DNA of 64,000 nt from Spirogloea muscicola (Eukaryota > Streptophyta > Zygnematophyceae > Spirogloeales > Spirogloeaceae): positions 582,500 to 646,499 of the forward strand of contig WELB01000063.1 of assembly GCA_009602725.1 (NCBI GenBank). Reading direction: 5' to 3'. A model generated the notes under the pieces. That model was given only the letters and a program-made list of their open reading frames with translations, was not told the DNA's origin and made no database searches. Both the position numbers and the translations under genes were made by a program. Below are positions 9,466 to 20,571 of this stretch, in pieces. Each line of letters begins with the position of its first letter. Position 1 is the stretch's first letter.

Positions 9466-11189
9466 GGAGGCCCCGCCGGCGAGCGCCGGCGCGGAGCCCC
9501 AGCTGCTGGCCTCGTCCATGAGCGGCGGCGGGGGCCCGTCGGTGAAGGGCTCGTCGCACTTAGCGCCGTTGGAGACTCACAAGCAGGTGATGCACTCCAT
9601 CACGCCGGACCGCCTGGAGCTCGTCGCCACCCTGGAGCCCTGGGCGGCCGACACGCTGCTCCCGCTGCTCAAGCCCGTGGAGCGCAGCTGGCAGCCGGCG
9701 GACTACCTCCCCGACCCCGCCAGCGAGTCGTTCCTGGACGACGTCGCGGACCTCCGGGAGCGCGCCCGCGAGCTGCCCGACGACTACCTCGTCTGCCTCG
9801 TCGGCGACATGGTGACCGAGGAGGCGCTGCCGACATACCAGACCATGCTCAACACGCTGGACGGGACGCGGGACGAGACGGGCGCCAGCCCCACCGCCTG
9901 GGGCCGCTGGACGCGCTCCTGGACCGCCGAGGAGAACCGCCACGGCGACCTGCTCAACCGCTTCCTCTTCCTGTCCGGCCGCGTCAACATGCGCCAGGTC
10001 GAGAAGACCATCCAGTACCTCATCGGATCCGGCATGGTGAGCACCCAATGGCAATCCTATGTCAATTGGCAGTGCTTGAGGTGGAAAGTGTTTGTATTTG
10101 GCGTTTCCAAGGCTCATGCAGGAGAAATAGAGGTCAATTGTGTTTTAGCAGCGGCAGAATGCTGGTTGTCTAGCACTAGTCTCTGGCAGCTGAATTTGTA
10201 CATCTGGGAAAGGGTAGAGCGCGCACTCTGTGTGGAACATCAGGACATGCCCGGAAGCCTGGGTTTGTTGTATTTCTTTGCATGCTGTCATAATTGCTGA
10301 AGTCTGTGCTACGCAATGAAGGGCCGTTCGTCAATAGTAACTATTGTTGGGCAGGTATGGTGTCCATCTACACGTTGTATTGACAGGCCTCTGTTGCTTT
10401 GCTGTTGCAGGATCCAAAAACAGAGAATAACCCGTACCTGGGCTTCACTTACACCGCTTTCCAGGAGCGGGCAACCTTCATATCCCACGGCAATACTGCG
10501 AGGCATGCGAAGCAGTTTGGGAACAATCAGCTCGCCACCATCTGCGGCACCATTGCAGCTGATGAACGCCGACACGAACTTGCGTACACCAAAATTGTGG
10601 AGAAGCTCTTTGAGCTAGATCCCAATGGCGCCATGCAGGCATTTGCTGACATGATGCGCAAGCAGATTGTCATGCCTGCCCACCTTGTGTACGACGGCGA
10701 AAATGAGGATCTCTTCAAGGACTTCTCACAGGTTGCCCAGAGGACAGGCGTCTACACCGCCAAGGTAAGACCAGATTTGTCATTGGAAGATGGCTTGTTG
10801 CATTTGTTGTAATGACGTGGTCCTCTTCTCAGAGTATCGATACTTGTAAAACGTCCATGTCGTCAGCTCAAGTAGATGCAATCCTTCACAAACGTGTCAG
10901 AAGAATATCGGGCTGCTGATTGTGATTGAACATGTTGTCATCTTTAAAGCCTGCTGGCGTGCCTTACGTGCAGGACTATGCTGAAATCATGGAGCATCTT
11001 GTGAAAAGGTGGAATGTTGAGAAGACTGAGGGGCTATCTGCCTCTGGGCGAGAAGCCCAGGAGTATGTATGCAAGCTGCCACCCCGTATCAAGAAGCTGG
11101 CAGAGCGTGAGGCAGACAAGAAATCAAAGCGGGAGCCACCAACCAAGGCATTCAGCTGGATTTTCAATAGGGAGGTGAAATTGTGGTAA
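9466..11189 (+). CDS. FAB2: Stearoyl-(acyl-carrier-protein) 9-desaturase, plastid
   Basis: Soluble diiron desaturase that makes oleoyl-ACP from stearoyl-ACP in the plastid stroma, using ferredoxin. Exons: 9,466-10,036 (5' end incomplete), 10,411-10,764 and 10,974-11,189, all joined in phase. Recognisable blocks: [30 protein letters not shown] (first diiron ExxH), [49 protein letters not shown] (second ExxH), [14 protein letters not shown], and the C-terminus [14 protein letters not shown]. The iron-ligand pattern is complete. The N-terminus ([14 protein letters not shown]...) looks like the end of a transit peptide; the first ATG after the N is at 9,518, but the true start is probably lost at the single N at 9,465. 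Confidence 0.95.
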
Positions 11190-12232
11190 GGCTGAGCAGC
11201 ATGGGGCTCGTTCATGCACTTCTACACGCTCGTACAGAGGATGGACTGCGTGAAGAGTGCGACCAGATGGATTATGGCAGCACTTCATACATGGTCACTG
11301 CAGTGAGAGGTAGTTAAAGGAGGCATGCAGAAGCTGCCATATTGTTGCGCGTTTGTGTAGTGTGTCATTTGATATGGAAAGCAGCTCAGACTCTACACCA
11401 GCTGCTAGATGCTGCAGCTATTGCTGTTGCAGGGCAAGCTTGTCCACAGTGTGAACATTCCTAGTTCATACCACTCAAACATAGTCTGCTACAGTGTATG
11501 CACACCTTGCCTGTGTTGAGTCTTTGACAGCAGTATTTACGAAGCTGTATAAATTTCGAGCTGTGGACCTGGAAATTTGTCAACTAACTTGGAGTATGTG
11601 CATTGCACCATTGGCAAAATGGATGAGCACTGGGCAGTCTTGCTGCTGGATATGGGCTGTGCAAAGCAGATGGTCGTCCTCTGAGTCTGGCTTTGCTCCT
11701 TTGATGAAGGTCAAGCATTGCGTGGACTACTTGGTTCTTGGGCATGTCTATGAAAGCCCTTGATTGGCCACCATGACTATCATTCATGGCCGATGTGATT
11801 GGGTTCATGGATGCTGGATCTTCAACCCTGACCATTGCAGAGGCACACTCTTGACTGTGTCTCTCTTTGTTAAGCTTTTGCCATTGCGCTTATTTCACAG
11901 AAAGCTTAGAGAGAGAGTTTGTGAGGTGCTTGTGTATAATAAGCCTAGCACCTTCAAAGTCAGGTGCTTCACTGATGCTGAGATAATGAAGGTGGCGCAT
12001 ACATCGCATTCAAAACTGAAAGTCCTGCAGAGATGCAGATCCCCAAGTGCATAAGATTGGGTTGCAGAAGTTTCCGACTTGTGAAGGTGGTCTAAATCAG
12101 GGTGCAATATGACAGGTGCGTGCTCTTCTTCACCCTTGACATATTTCCATTGCATGAACAGCTCTTTACGCTAAATTGAACTATAACGTCTGTCAAATGA
12201 CGGCTTGACAGAAGCTTGTAGAGCCCAGGCAC
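11190..12232. other. Long 3' flank of the desaturase
   Basis: About 1 kb of moderate-GC DNA with no exon-like frame or recognised motif. Long 3' UTRs are common in green algae, so much of this may be transcribed with the desaturase. I see no second gene. Confidence 0.4.
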
Positions 12233-12570
12233 CTCAATAGGCGGCCCAAAAAATTGGTCTGCTTCCTCGAGCCAAGGAAGGCGCAATCCACAGGCATAGC
12301 GTGAGACAGCATGGAGCTGGCAGGACGACAACTAAAGGAAAGCCCTGGTGAGCGATCGTCAGTAGTAGGCCACGAGTGCTATATTTTTAGCTGTGTATGA
12401 CTGCTGTTATCGCATTGAGACTGCAGACCATCAATGGTGAAGTGTCATGAAATGGTGACGTGTGGTGACGTGTTTGACAGAGAGCTTCGATAAGCCATTA
12501 TCCTTCTTAGGATATATATCTGGAGCCTGGAAGGCTGGAAACAATAGGAAGTGGCTAGAAAGCCTATCTA

Positions 12571-12597
12571 AGAAGATTCCTGTATAAGGAATCTTCT
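12571..12597. repeat. Small hairpin, 10-bp arms
   Basis: AGAAGATTCC, loop TGTATAA, then GGAATCTTCT: a perfect inverted repeat. It lies just upstream of a LINE-derived stretch (12,600-12,830), so it may mark an insertion border. Confidence 0.6.
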
Positions 12598-12599
12598 AT

Positions 12600-12830
12600 C
12601 CAAGAAAACTTCGTGTGTTTGAAACAAACGAAGGCCAAAAGGATGGTGTGAGACAGTTGGAGGGAGGGGGTCGAGTGCCTTCGCCAAGCTCGGTTGCCTA
12701 CGAAATTACTTGCTGTGTCACCCTTTTGGCCCCTATCAAGAATTGATAGACAAGGTCCATTCGTTGTGGGCTGGCCTCTCACAGCCCTTGCCTCCGTTGG
12801 AAGAGCCACTTCTTCTCTCAGCCATCGCCT
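12600..12830. mobile_element. LINE tail remnants
   Basis: 12,618-12,655 (gtttgaaacaaacgaaggcc) is the reverse complement of a segment at about 7,245-7,275 inside the LINE cluster. 12,745-12,820 is a plus-strand tail: tgtgggctggcctctcacagcc, then ggaagagccacttcttct. Confidence 0.7.
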
Positions 12831-12844
12831 AACCATGGGACTCT

Positions 12845-12888
12845 TCACCCTACATCCTAAACCCTGACTCCTAAACCCGGCTCCTCTG
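12845..12888 (+). promoter_or_regulatory. Telobox-like motifs upstream of a start codon
   Basis: tcctaaaccctgactcctaaaccc: two AAACCC-type telobox motifs about 45-80 bases upstream of the ATG at 12,933. In plants AAACCCTAA elements sit in 5' regions of housekeeping genes; a role here is inferred. Confidence 0.4.
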
Positions 12889-12932
12889 CCTCGGCCTCCG
12901 CGGCGCCGACCGCAGCCAGGGGCGTCGGCGCC

Positions 12933-14071
12933 ATGGCCGCCGCCACGGCTCCGCAGGTGCTTCCCAGTCGTCTACCCGCAACCCAGCTGGGCTTTGCTTG
13001 CGGGCGTGCTGCGCCGCTCTCAGTCCCGAGAGTCGCCCGGCCACTGTCGACCAGATGGGCTGCGCAGCCTTCTGCTGCCCCCGGCGGTCGCTCTCCGCAC
13101 TGCGCCAGCGGTCGCCACTGGGCTTGCGCGCTTTCTGTCAATTCGGTCAAAGCCGTTGTCTTGTCGCGGTCCTCCGCAGGCCACCTCTGCCGCCATAGCC
13201 ATTCATTGAGAGCCCATCAGCAAACGGTCTTCGTCGAGCCCGTCATCGCCGCCACCCTGTGGGTCCTGATCAATGCCTCTGGAGCGCGGGGGCCCTTCAG
13301 CCAGCTGTATGGCCAAGCTTCCAGAGCTCCTGCAGCACATAGCACATATCGAGGGTGACTCCTAGAAGGGGATGACAGCCCAACTCTTGAGAACCGACCC
13401 CAAAGGCTCAGCCCTTCTGGCGTGTCCTCGGCAGGTTTTCCCGGTGCCGATTCGCTCTTATGACGTGCACATCTACTTTCTCCAGCACAACGCCCGTCAG
13501 ACGTCCTTCGCACGAAGCCTTCGCGAGGAGGTCCTCAAGACCTTCCCAGACCTGAAGGCGAGCACCTTGCACCACTGCCACAGCCCCCTTTTCGCTTCTG
13601 AGAATGTTGTATGGTCACCACACCGCTCTATCGTCTCACCTGCTCATCTCTATGACGGTGACGACCACTACACAGTAGCATCTGCAGTTGATGTTGATAG
13701 TCCTCACGCCTGGAACACTGCTCTCGGCCTGGGACGTATGTCACTTTGTCAGCAGAGTTGAAGTGTACAGATTGTCCACTGGTGACCTGCGTCATAGTGT
13801 CCAGCAGGTGTACGCTTTTCACGAGAAGCCCATTGGACCCCACCCAGTTGGCATGTTTGAGGTGGATATTCACTCACCGCAGCAGTTCTCAGCTTTCGTC
13901 CCGTGGCTCACACTGCGCCGTGGAGACCTCTCTGCGCTTGTACATCCAAATACTGGCAGAGCTTTTGAGGACCACACCAAGCACGCCTTGTGGCTTGGGG
14001 ACAAGTTGGTCCTTGACATAGACATCCTAAAGCACGAAGATGAAAAGCAGGGAGTTGCCCACGCTCAGTGA
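12933..14071 (+). CDS. DOPA 4,5-dioxygenase-family protein, putatively organelle-targeted
   Basis: The core is encoded by two exons. About 13,434-13,557 gives IRSYDVHIYFLQHNA..SFARSLREEVLKTFPDLK. 13,808-14,071 gives VYAFHEKPIGPHPVGMFEVD, FVPWLTLRRGDLSALVHPNT, DHTKHALWLGDKLVLDIDIL, then a stop. The H-E-K-P-I-G-P-H-P and H-T-K-H-A-L-W-L-G motifs are diagnostic of the small PF08883-type family, related to fungal and plant DOPA dioxygenases. The natural substrate in algae is unknown. The intron 13,558-13,807 fits only as a GC-AG intron (AAG|GCGAGC). The upstream exon from ATG 12,933 (MAAATAPQVLPSRLP...) is arginine/alanine-rich like a transit peptide. Its splice to the core exon is not resolved, so the N-terminus is uncertain. 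Confidence 0.8.
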
Positions 14072-14751
14072 GCCTCTTTCCAACACCACAAGCCATTGCT
14101 TTCAATGGTCGTCCAATCACTCTGCAAATATGAGAATTTGGCTAATGCAATTTTGACTACTGTGTGTCATGGTATTTTTAAGCAACAAGAACGGGAAAGC
14201 CTTGCAGAGTCCTAGTAGCTGAGACATTAGAGCTTGTGGAGCTGGACCAAATCGTATCATGAGCTGGCATTACTAAGAGCATGTCCATTGGAGCTTGTGG
14301 AGCTGGACCAAATTGTATCATGAGCTGGCATTATTACTAAGAGCATGTCACATCGCTTGGCCTGCACTGATTAGACAGTGACAGACAGAACTGCATCTAA
14401 AGCATCCGCGAGTTGCTCGTTCATCATGTGGAATCATATACTCTCACATTGATAATTCCTTAATACTTGACTTGCAACAAGCCATTGACCCGTTACACAC
14501 ACGAGATATACTGAAGGATATTAGAGGTAGGTGCACGGCAAATATGTGCAGCTTGGAAGCAGCAAGAGCGCTCCTGTGTTCTGCACAGGTGCCATGGTGT
14601 ACACGTCTTTGCAAGGCGGCATCGGTGCTCGATTGGAGCACCTTGCACAGTTCATGTGGAGATAGCCTGCAGAAATTCTTGCAGTGTTCTCTCATATGCC
14701 CGGCAATCTGAATGACCTGATATGAGTAGCTAGAAGAGATAGGTACTTCTA
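14072..14751. other. Convergent intergenic region
   Basis: Lies between the DOPA-dioxygenase stop and the aspartic-protease stop. Apart from the 61-bp duplication I see nothing gene-like; it presumably carries both 3' UTRs. Confidence 0.5.
14231..14350. repeat. Tandem duplication, 61-bp unit
   Basis: agcttgtggagctggaccaa begins at 14,231 and again at 14,292, and each copy runs to taagagcatgtc. The second copy has one substitution (atcg/attg) and a three-base insertion. Two units, in the 3' flank between two convergent genes. Confidence 0.9.
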
Positions 14752-17700
14752 TCAGCTTGAAATGTAGCGGAGCTGCTCCTGATGGCACTGTAGCTGGTGC
14801 CATGCGATCAAGCTCCGCTCTCGATCAAATGTGATCAGCTGGTTCCTCATCCAAGTATCGCCCAGAAGGAAAAGGTTGCTAGGGTAGCTGCAAATTGGAC
14901 GAGGCAGTGAAGACGTGAGACAGCATATAGTGTACTTATCTGTGGATTACTCTGGTCATATTCATTTTTCTGGTTGAGCACGTATCGTCTGACAGCTGTG
15001 ACGAAATTTGTAGTTGACGATCTTTGATGAGCCGGACTTATCGGCACAGGACAACTTGAATTGCGCATTTCCAACATATCTTTGCTAGTGCTTAGGAGCT
15101 CATTGCAATGCTCATGCATGCATGAATGTCACATGCATGAGCAGCCATTGCATGTCAGTCATCCTCGGACCTCGATACAACTGACACAGCCCTCTTACTT
15201 CGACTTGCGCTCAGCAATCTAAAGTGTGTCCCAGTACTTGGTCAAATGCAAGAGCAAGGGCATTACCTGTTGGCAACCACTGTACAAGCTTGGGTGTTCT
15301 CTGGGTTTCTGCAAACATTAGGCCAAGTCGCCGTGGTCAGTAAGTATGCAATGTACCTCAGACATTAAGTACTGTGAGGCACCTGTTCATATTTAATAAC
15401 AGGTCTATTCTGAAATGTCTTCTAAGGACTGCTGCCTCTGCTACAAGCGGCTGCTGTGCACCAGTGACAATGATTGGGAAGCAGATGCAAGATAAACATA
15501 CACGTAGAGATAAGTCGAAGGATGAATTCTCATGAGACCCCCCCCTCGGAAGTGCAAGTGGATGTCCGGAAATATGTCGTCAAGCTGTCAATGCAACAAC
15601 GCCAAAATGGCACGAACTTGCTGAAGCCAAGGAGCAAGACGTTTTAACAGGGAGCACTGACCTTAGTCACAGAGCAGCTACGGTCGAGTGAGAGACGAGG
15701 AAAGGATAACAAGCACAACAATGAGGACGCTGTCTTCAGTACAAGCTAAGTGATTTCTAAACGTCCCACACGAAGAAGCAGTTCTCTGATTAGCACCAAA
15801 CCTGCAGGTCTGGTGTGATGGCGTAGCAGTGGAAGCAGAGGTAGGAGGTGCAGGTCTGGCTGGGGTCACTGAGGAGCTTAAGCCCCTGGATGGACTGCTG
15901 CATGGTCAGGACCATCTGCGTGTAGAGAGCATCTGATAAAGCAAGCACAATCGCAGGGTGAGCTTCACTAAAGTGCTAAATGAAGGAAGACGAGCATATT
16001 GCTGCTTGCTAAGAGGACCTTCAGGCCATCAATGTGATCACACTGTGATAGAGCTATTTATGGTGATCATAACCTGTTGACAGCTTCTGGCTATGTATTC
16101 TACCTGGCAAAGCAGTAAACGTCGTGCCACTGTCAAAGATGACGTTTATCGGTTGGCCGCCATTGGGCAGCGCTACAGCAGTCCCATTGACATCCAGCAG
16201 CCGCAGCTCTGCCACGTAGAAGCTGGCCGGGTAGCCGCTCTCCTGTGCTGTCAGCAGGGGTGTGAAATGGGTGTTCCTGCATAAGAATTGAGGATGCCAT
16301 CAGTTCCCGTCTTGCCATCCTCTCACAGTGCAGAGAAAGTCCAGCTCAGCTGATCAAAGCGCCGGCGTGACAAGCTGGATATTGCAGGTATCAACCCCAG
16401 ATTCTTGTCCTTGTATGATACAGATCAGAAGGGATGGCTGAGTGGCTGAAAGCATTGGTTTGCTACACCCACACACAACTTCTTCTTGTGTTATCGGATT
16501 AGAACTCACTTTCGATAGAAGACATCGCCAAAGATGAGCAGGCCGCCACCTTCGTCACCACCCAGGCATGTCGAGAGAACGTCTCGCAAGCCCTTTTCTC
16601 CAATCTGAGCATGAAAGGCAAGCATTACGAGCATGACATTTGCAAACCTGCTTGAGCTCGTACTGAATGCGCACGCAAATGTACCAGCTGAATGCTGCAC
16701 AAGGACTTTGCTATAGCCAACTTCTGTGAGCTGCATTCCTTGTCACCAGGTGCAAATATAATCTGAAGACCTGCTGCGCCATGAGTGTTGGAAAAGAGTT
16801 GCTCCCCCTGCCGAGGCCCATGAGGCCGTCAACATTAAGCGTCGAGTTCAGGTTGCCTGTCTGCGATGCCAGAATTAAGATCAGGAGTATACATCCATGT
16901 GAGCTAGACAAGTTCTTGACGCCACTGATGCACAAATGAGGGACTACAAGGAGGTGGACTAGTGGCAGAAACAGGTGACAATGCATAACCTCTGCATGTT
17001 GGATCCACTGCCAACAACGTAGAAACGCACACATGATGTAAGAACCGTCCATCTTGGTATGAAAGTCATGGGGTCCAGCAGTGTAGCTCAGGAGACCAGC
17101 TACTACAGATGTTAACTGCGAATGCTAGCTACTAACAGACGAGGAGGGGAAAAGGGTGTCACTACCTGCTCCTGGCCGCAGCCAACTGGCATGGTGACCC
17201 TTAGGCTCGCATGACTTGGCCCCAGGCTGACAACGTCTGACATCAGGTAACCTGCACCACAGTGGAGTGCATGCAGTGAGCCATGACATGAACTCGTGTG
17301 CAACATCCACAGGACACGTATTTCAGCAACACCTATCATGCTGCCTGATACCACAGTGATGACATGAAAGTAGACGTGCAATGCATGCCATCATCCTTCC
17401 AAAGAGCAGTCTTATATACTGATCACAAGGAGGACGGACCGTTTGTGGTGGACCCGTCGCCATAAGTGTAGGAATAGTTGCAGGTGTCCCCCTGCTGGCA
17501 GGTGGGTGAGTCAGCTGGCCTCACAAGGCCGCAAGCATTGCTCTGCCACATCAATGTCAGCAAGTAAGGGGGCAAAGTGTCATTTCCCAAATTGTGTGTA
17601 TGGTAGAAGGTAGAAGTATTGGGTTGAGGAGCAGCAACGCACGTATTCAAGGGGCGCCATCAAGCTGGCTGGCAGAGCTGCAAGTAGATGAACATCGGCC

Positions 17701-19717
17701 TTCATATTTCTCATTGTGGTCTCTAGTCGTCAAGGTAGCACGCACCATGCAGGGGTAATGGCTGTTGGTGGTGGAGGCGTCCGGGTCAAAGGGAGCCCGG
17801 TATGGCGCAAGCGCGTCCGTCTGCACGCAGTGCGTGCATGGTCGACACTTGACCCACAGCAGGTCACTCCCAGTGTCAACGTCAACATTGAATACCTGCA
17901 ATGCTTGCATGCCCAAGAAGGCAGAAAGATGGAACCGGTTTAGTTGAAAGAGCTGGACATTCCACTCTTGTGAGTTGTCATGCAATGCAGGTTATCTCAA
18001 CGAAGCGTGAGATCATCAGGAGCAAAGCAGCAGGTGCTATGCCTCATGAAGCAAAGCAGCAACAGTTTGGCAGCTGATAGCAAACAGGTGCATAAGTCAG
18101 CAAAATCAACAGTGCTGAAGCTGGCTACAACTGCAAGTGGCCCTTGTGCTCAACGAGGAGAGATGCATGCGCACCTGACCGGGCGTGCCGACGGTAATCT
18201 GCGTGAAGTAGAAGGTTGCGCCAAATGTTGAGCCGCCCAGAGAGTATGCTTGATTGACTGGTGGGCCAGCAGCAGCCGGTGCAGGGGCGCCAGGAAGCAG
18301 GGATGCAGCCGGTGCGGCAGCAACTGCGGGCAGGCGAAGGCCCTTGCCATGCACGGCTGCCAGGCGTCGGCGGTCATGATAGTGGAGCAGCCCAAGGTAC
18401 TCGCGCGTGCCCAGCGCAGAATGCGAGGAGCCACTGTGCCGGAGCTTGTGCCACAGCGGCAGCACAATGGCACTGGCCCCCATCCTGCGGAAGGCACATC
18501 AAGACCAACTTTATCAATGATACTGACTCAATGACAATCCCGTATGTTGCTTGTCCCTGATACTGTAAGTCACACTAATTATATACTAAAATGGAATCAA
18601 CTTCAGAGTCAAATGATGAGTGACAGAAATCAGAAGCTGCATCTACAGACAGCGAGCTCAACTGCTGATCAGAATCTTGTTTGCTATTACTTCGACCAGT
18701 TCACCTGAGAGCAGGTGAGGGCTCTGGCACAGCCCTTGTGAGAAGCTCTTTGGGCTCGTCGCCGGTCCCTGAGCCAGTGGCTGTGAGAATTCGACGACTT
18801 GTATAATGCGGCTGCTCTCGTGGGATTGGCGGTAGTTTTGATCGAATGGAGGCCATGCTGGTACGGAGCGCAGCGGCCCGTGCCGTCGTGGACAGCCGCC
18901 GCGCAAATTGCACCTGCCGAGGCCGGGGCTGCCGGAGCCAGGTGCGCCGGGACCCAAACTTGGAGCGGAAGGGGAAACGCGCCATGGCCGCCATCTCAGT
19001 GCGCAGGACGCGCGCAGAGAGGCCCACGCTGATGACGGCACGGCGCCGGTCCGCCGGTGGCGAGGGCTGCTGCAGCAGCTTTGGCAGCGTTTTCGATAGC
19101 GGCGGCGCAGCAGCATGCGCTTGGTCGGCCCTGGCAGCGGCGGCACGGCCCTCAGCATTTTTCAGTTCACGGCAAGCGCGGCTTTTGGCTTCAGCCCCGG
19201 CGCAGCGTAGCGCCGTGCCGCGAGTGGGCCTCCTCCGCCGCCTCCTCTGCGCGGCCGTCGCTGCTGCCACAGCCAGGCGCCGCCGGCCCGTCGCCCGCAC
19301 GGCTGCCCTCGTGCGAGCGGCGGCCCTGGAGAGCTGTCCCTTGGCCACTGCAGCCACCGCCGGCGTGAGGGAGGCTGCGTCGCCGAGGCAGCCAGCAGGA
19401 GCGCCACCGAGAGCGGCGCGGCAGTTCCCGAAGGCCACAGCCGTGGCGGAGGCCAGGACCTCGTCGATGGCGCCACCGAGCGCCAGGCCTTCGTCTCGGG
19501 CGATGCGGAGGCTGCCGCCAGGGACTTCACTGCCGCCGCCGTTTCTCAATGGAGCGAGGCGCGAGGACGATGCCACCAGGGCTGGTCGCAGGAGCCTGGG
19601 CCGGCGGGCTCCGCTGACGGCCGCGCAGGCGGCGAGCAGGAGGAAGGCCGAGAGCAGGGCCTTCCTAGTGAAGCCGGCCATGCCCTGGTCGTGCGGCAGC
19701 GAGCCGAGAGGCCACAT
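14752..19717 (-). CDS. Secreted pepsin-type (A1 family) aspartic protease with long N-terminal extension
   Basis: Minus-strand exons: 19,717-18,705, 18,484-18,175, 17,895-17,746, 17,542-17,440, 17,251-17,166, 16,860-16,771, about 16,610-16,503, 16,276-16,104, 15,932-15,802, and a last exon 14,887-14,752. Phases agree at every junction checked. Signal peptide MAGFTRKALLSAFLLLAAC starts at 19,681 (an ATG 12 codons upstream is also in frame). Mature domain: FYFTQITVGTPGQ, first catalytic VDTGSDLLWVKC, flap region NYSYTYGDGS, GLMGLGRGSNSFP, second catalytic VIFDSGTTFTALP, and C-terminal FLLGDTWMRNQLITFD. Both Asp residues are present, so it is probably active, like the plant nepenthesin/CND41-type enzymes. 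The first exon adds about 330 alanine/arginine-rich residues, far longer than a normal propeptide. One or more short exons between 15,801 and 14,888 are unresolved. Confidence 0.87.
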
Positions 19718-20571
19718 TAGTAAGGCACTGCCTGCGACGACGATGATGTCGACAGCCAGTCAGTGCAATTGCCGTCCACGAGGTTGGTCATGGCAGTGCG
19801 GGGCCGTGGAGGCGCGCAGCACTTGCTGCAAGCGAGCTTCGATCAGCAGCTCCCGACGGCCACGGCGCAAGGCAGAGGGGGAGAACCTGTGGTCAGCGCG
19901 GGCAGCGCAGCAGCCGGAGCCGGCGCGCACGGCGGCCCGCCGTCAGACTCTCACGTGCCGCATTAGCGAAAGGGCCGGCAGATGGTGGCGCCGACCGGCG
20001 TTCCGAGCTCGGGCCGGCGGGCAAGCGCGCGGGCGGGCGCCGAGGCGGCGGGGAGCGGCGGCGAGAGCGGNNNNNNNNNNNNNNNNNNNNNNNNNNNNNN
20101 NNNNNNNNNNNNNNNNNNNNNNNNNNNNNNNNNNNNNNNNNNNNNNNNNNNNNNNNNNNNNNNNNNNNNNNNNNNNNNNNNNNNNNNNNNNNNNNNNNNN
20201 NNNNNNNNNNNNNNNNNNNNNNNNNNNNNNNNNNNNNNNNNNNNNNNNNNNNNNNNNNNNNNNNNNNNNNNNNNNNNNNNNNNNNNNNNNNNNNNNNNNN
20301 NNNNNNNNNNNNNNNNNNNNNNNNNNNNNNNNNNNNNNNNNNNNNNNNNNNNNNNNNNNNNNNNNNNNNNNNNNNNNNNNNNNNNNNNNNNNNNNNNNNN
20401 NNNNNNNNNNNNNNNNNNNNNNNNNNNNNNNNNNNNNNNNNNNNNNNNNNNNNNNNNNNNNNNNNNNNNNNNNNNNNNNNNNNNNNNNNNNNNNNNNNNN
20501 NCGGCAAGGCTTCGGCAGCGGCGGCGGCGGTGGCGGCTGAGGGACGTGCCACCGCCCCACCGCTGGCAACG
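19718..20571. other. Divergent promoter region with N gap
   Basis: Sits between the outward-facing protease (-) and tRNA isopentenyltransferase (+). Very GC-rich around an N gap at 20,071-20,501. Open frames here are composition artefacts; no domain is seen. Confidence 0.5.

Noticed and set aside
18846-20540. Very long plus-strand open frame through the N gap
   Set aside because: It is antisense to the protease signal-peptide exon, arginine/alanine-rich and kept open by GC content and Ns; no domain.
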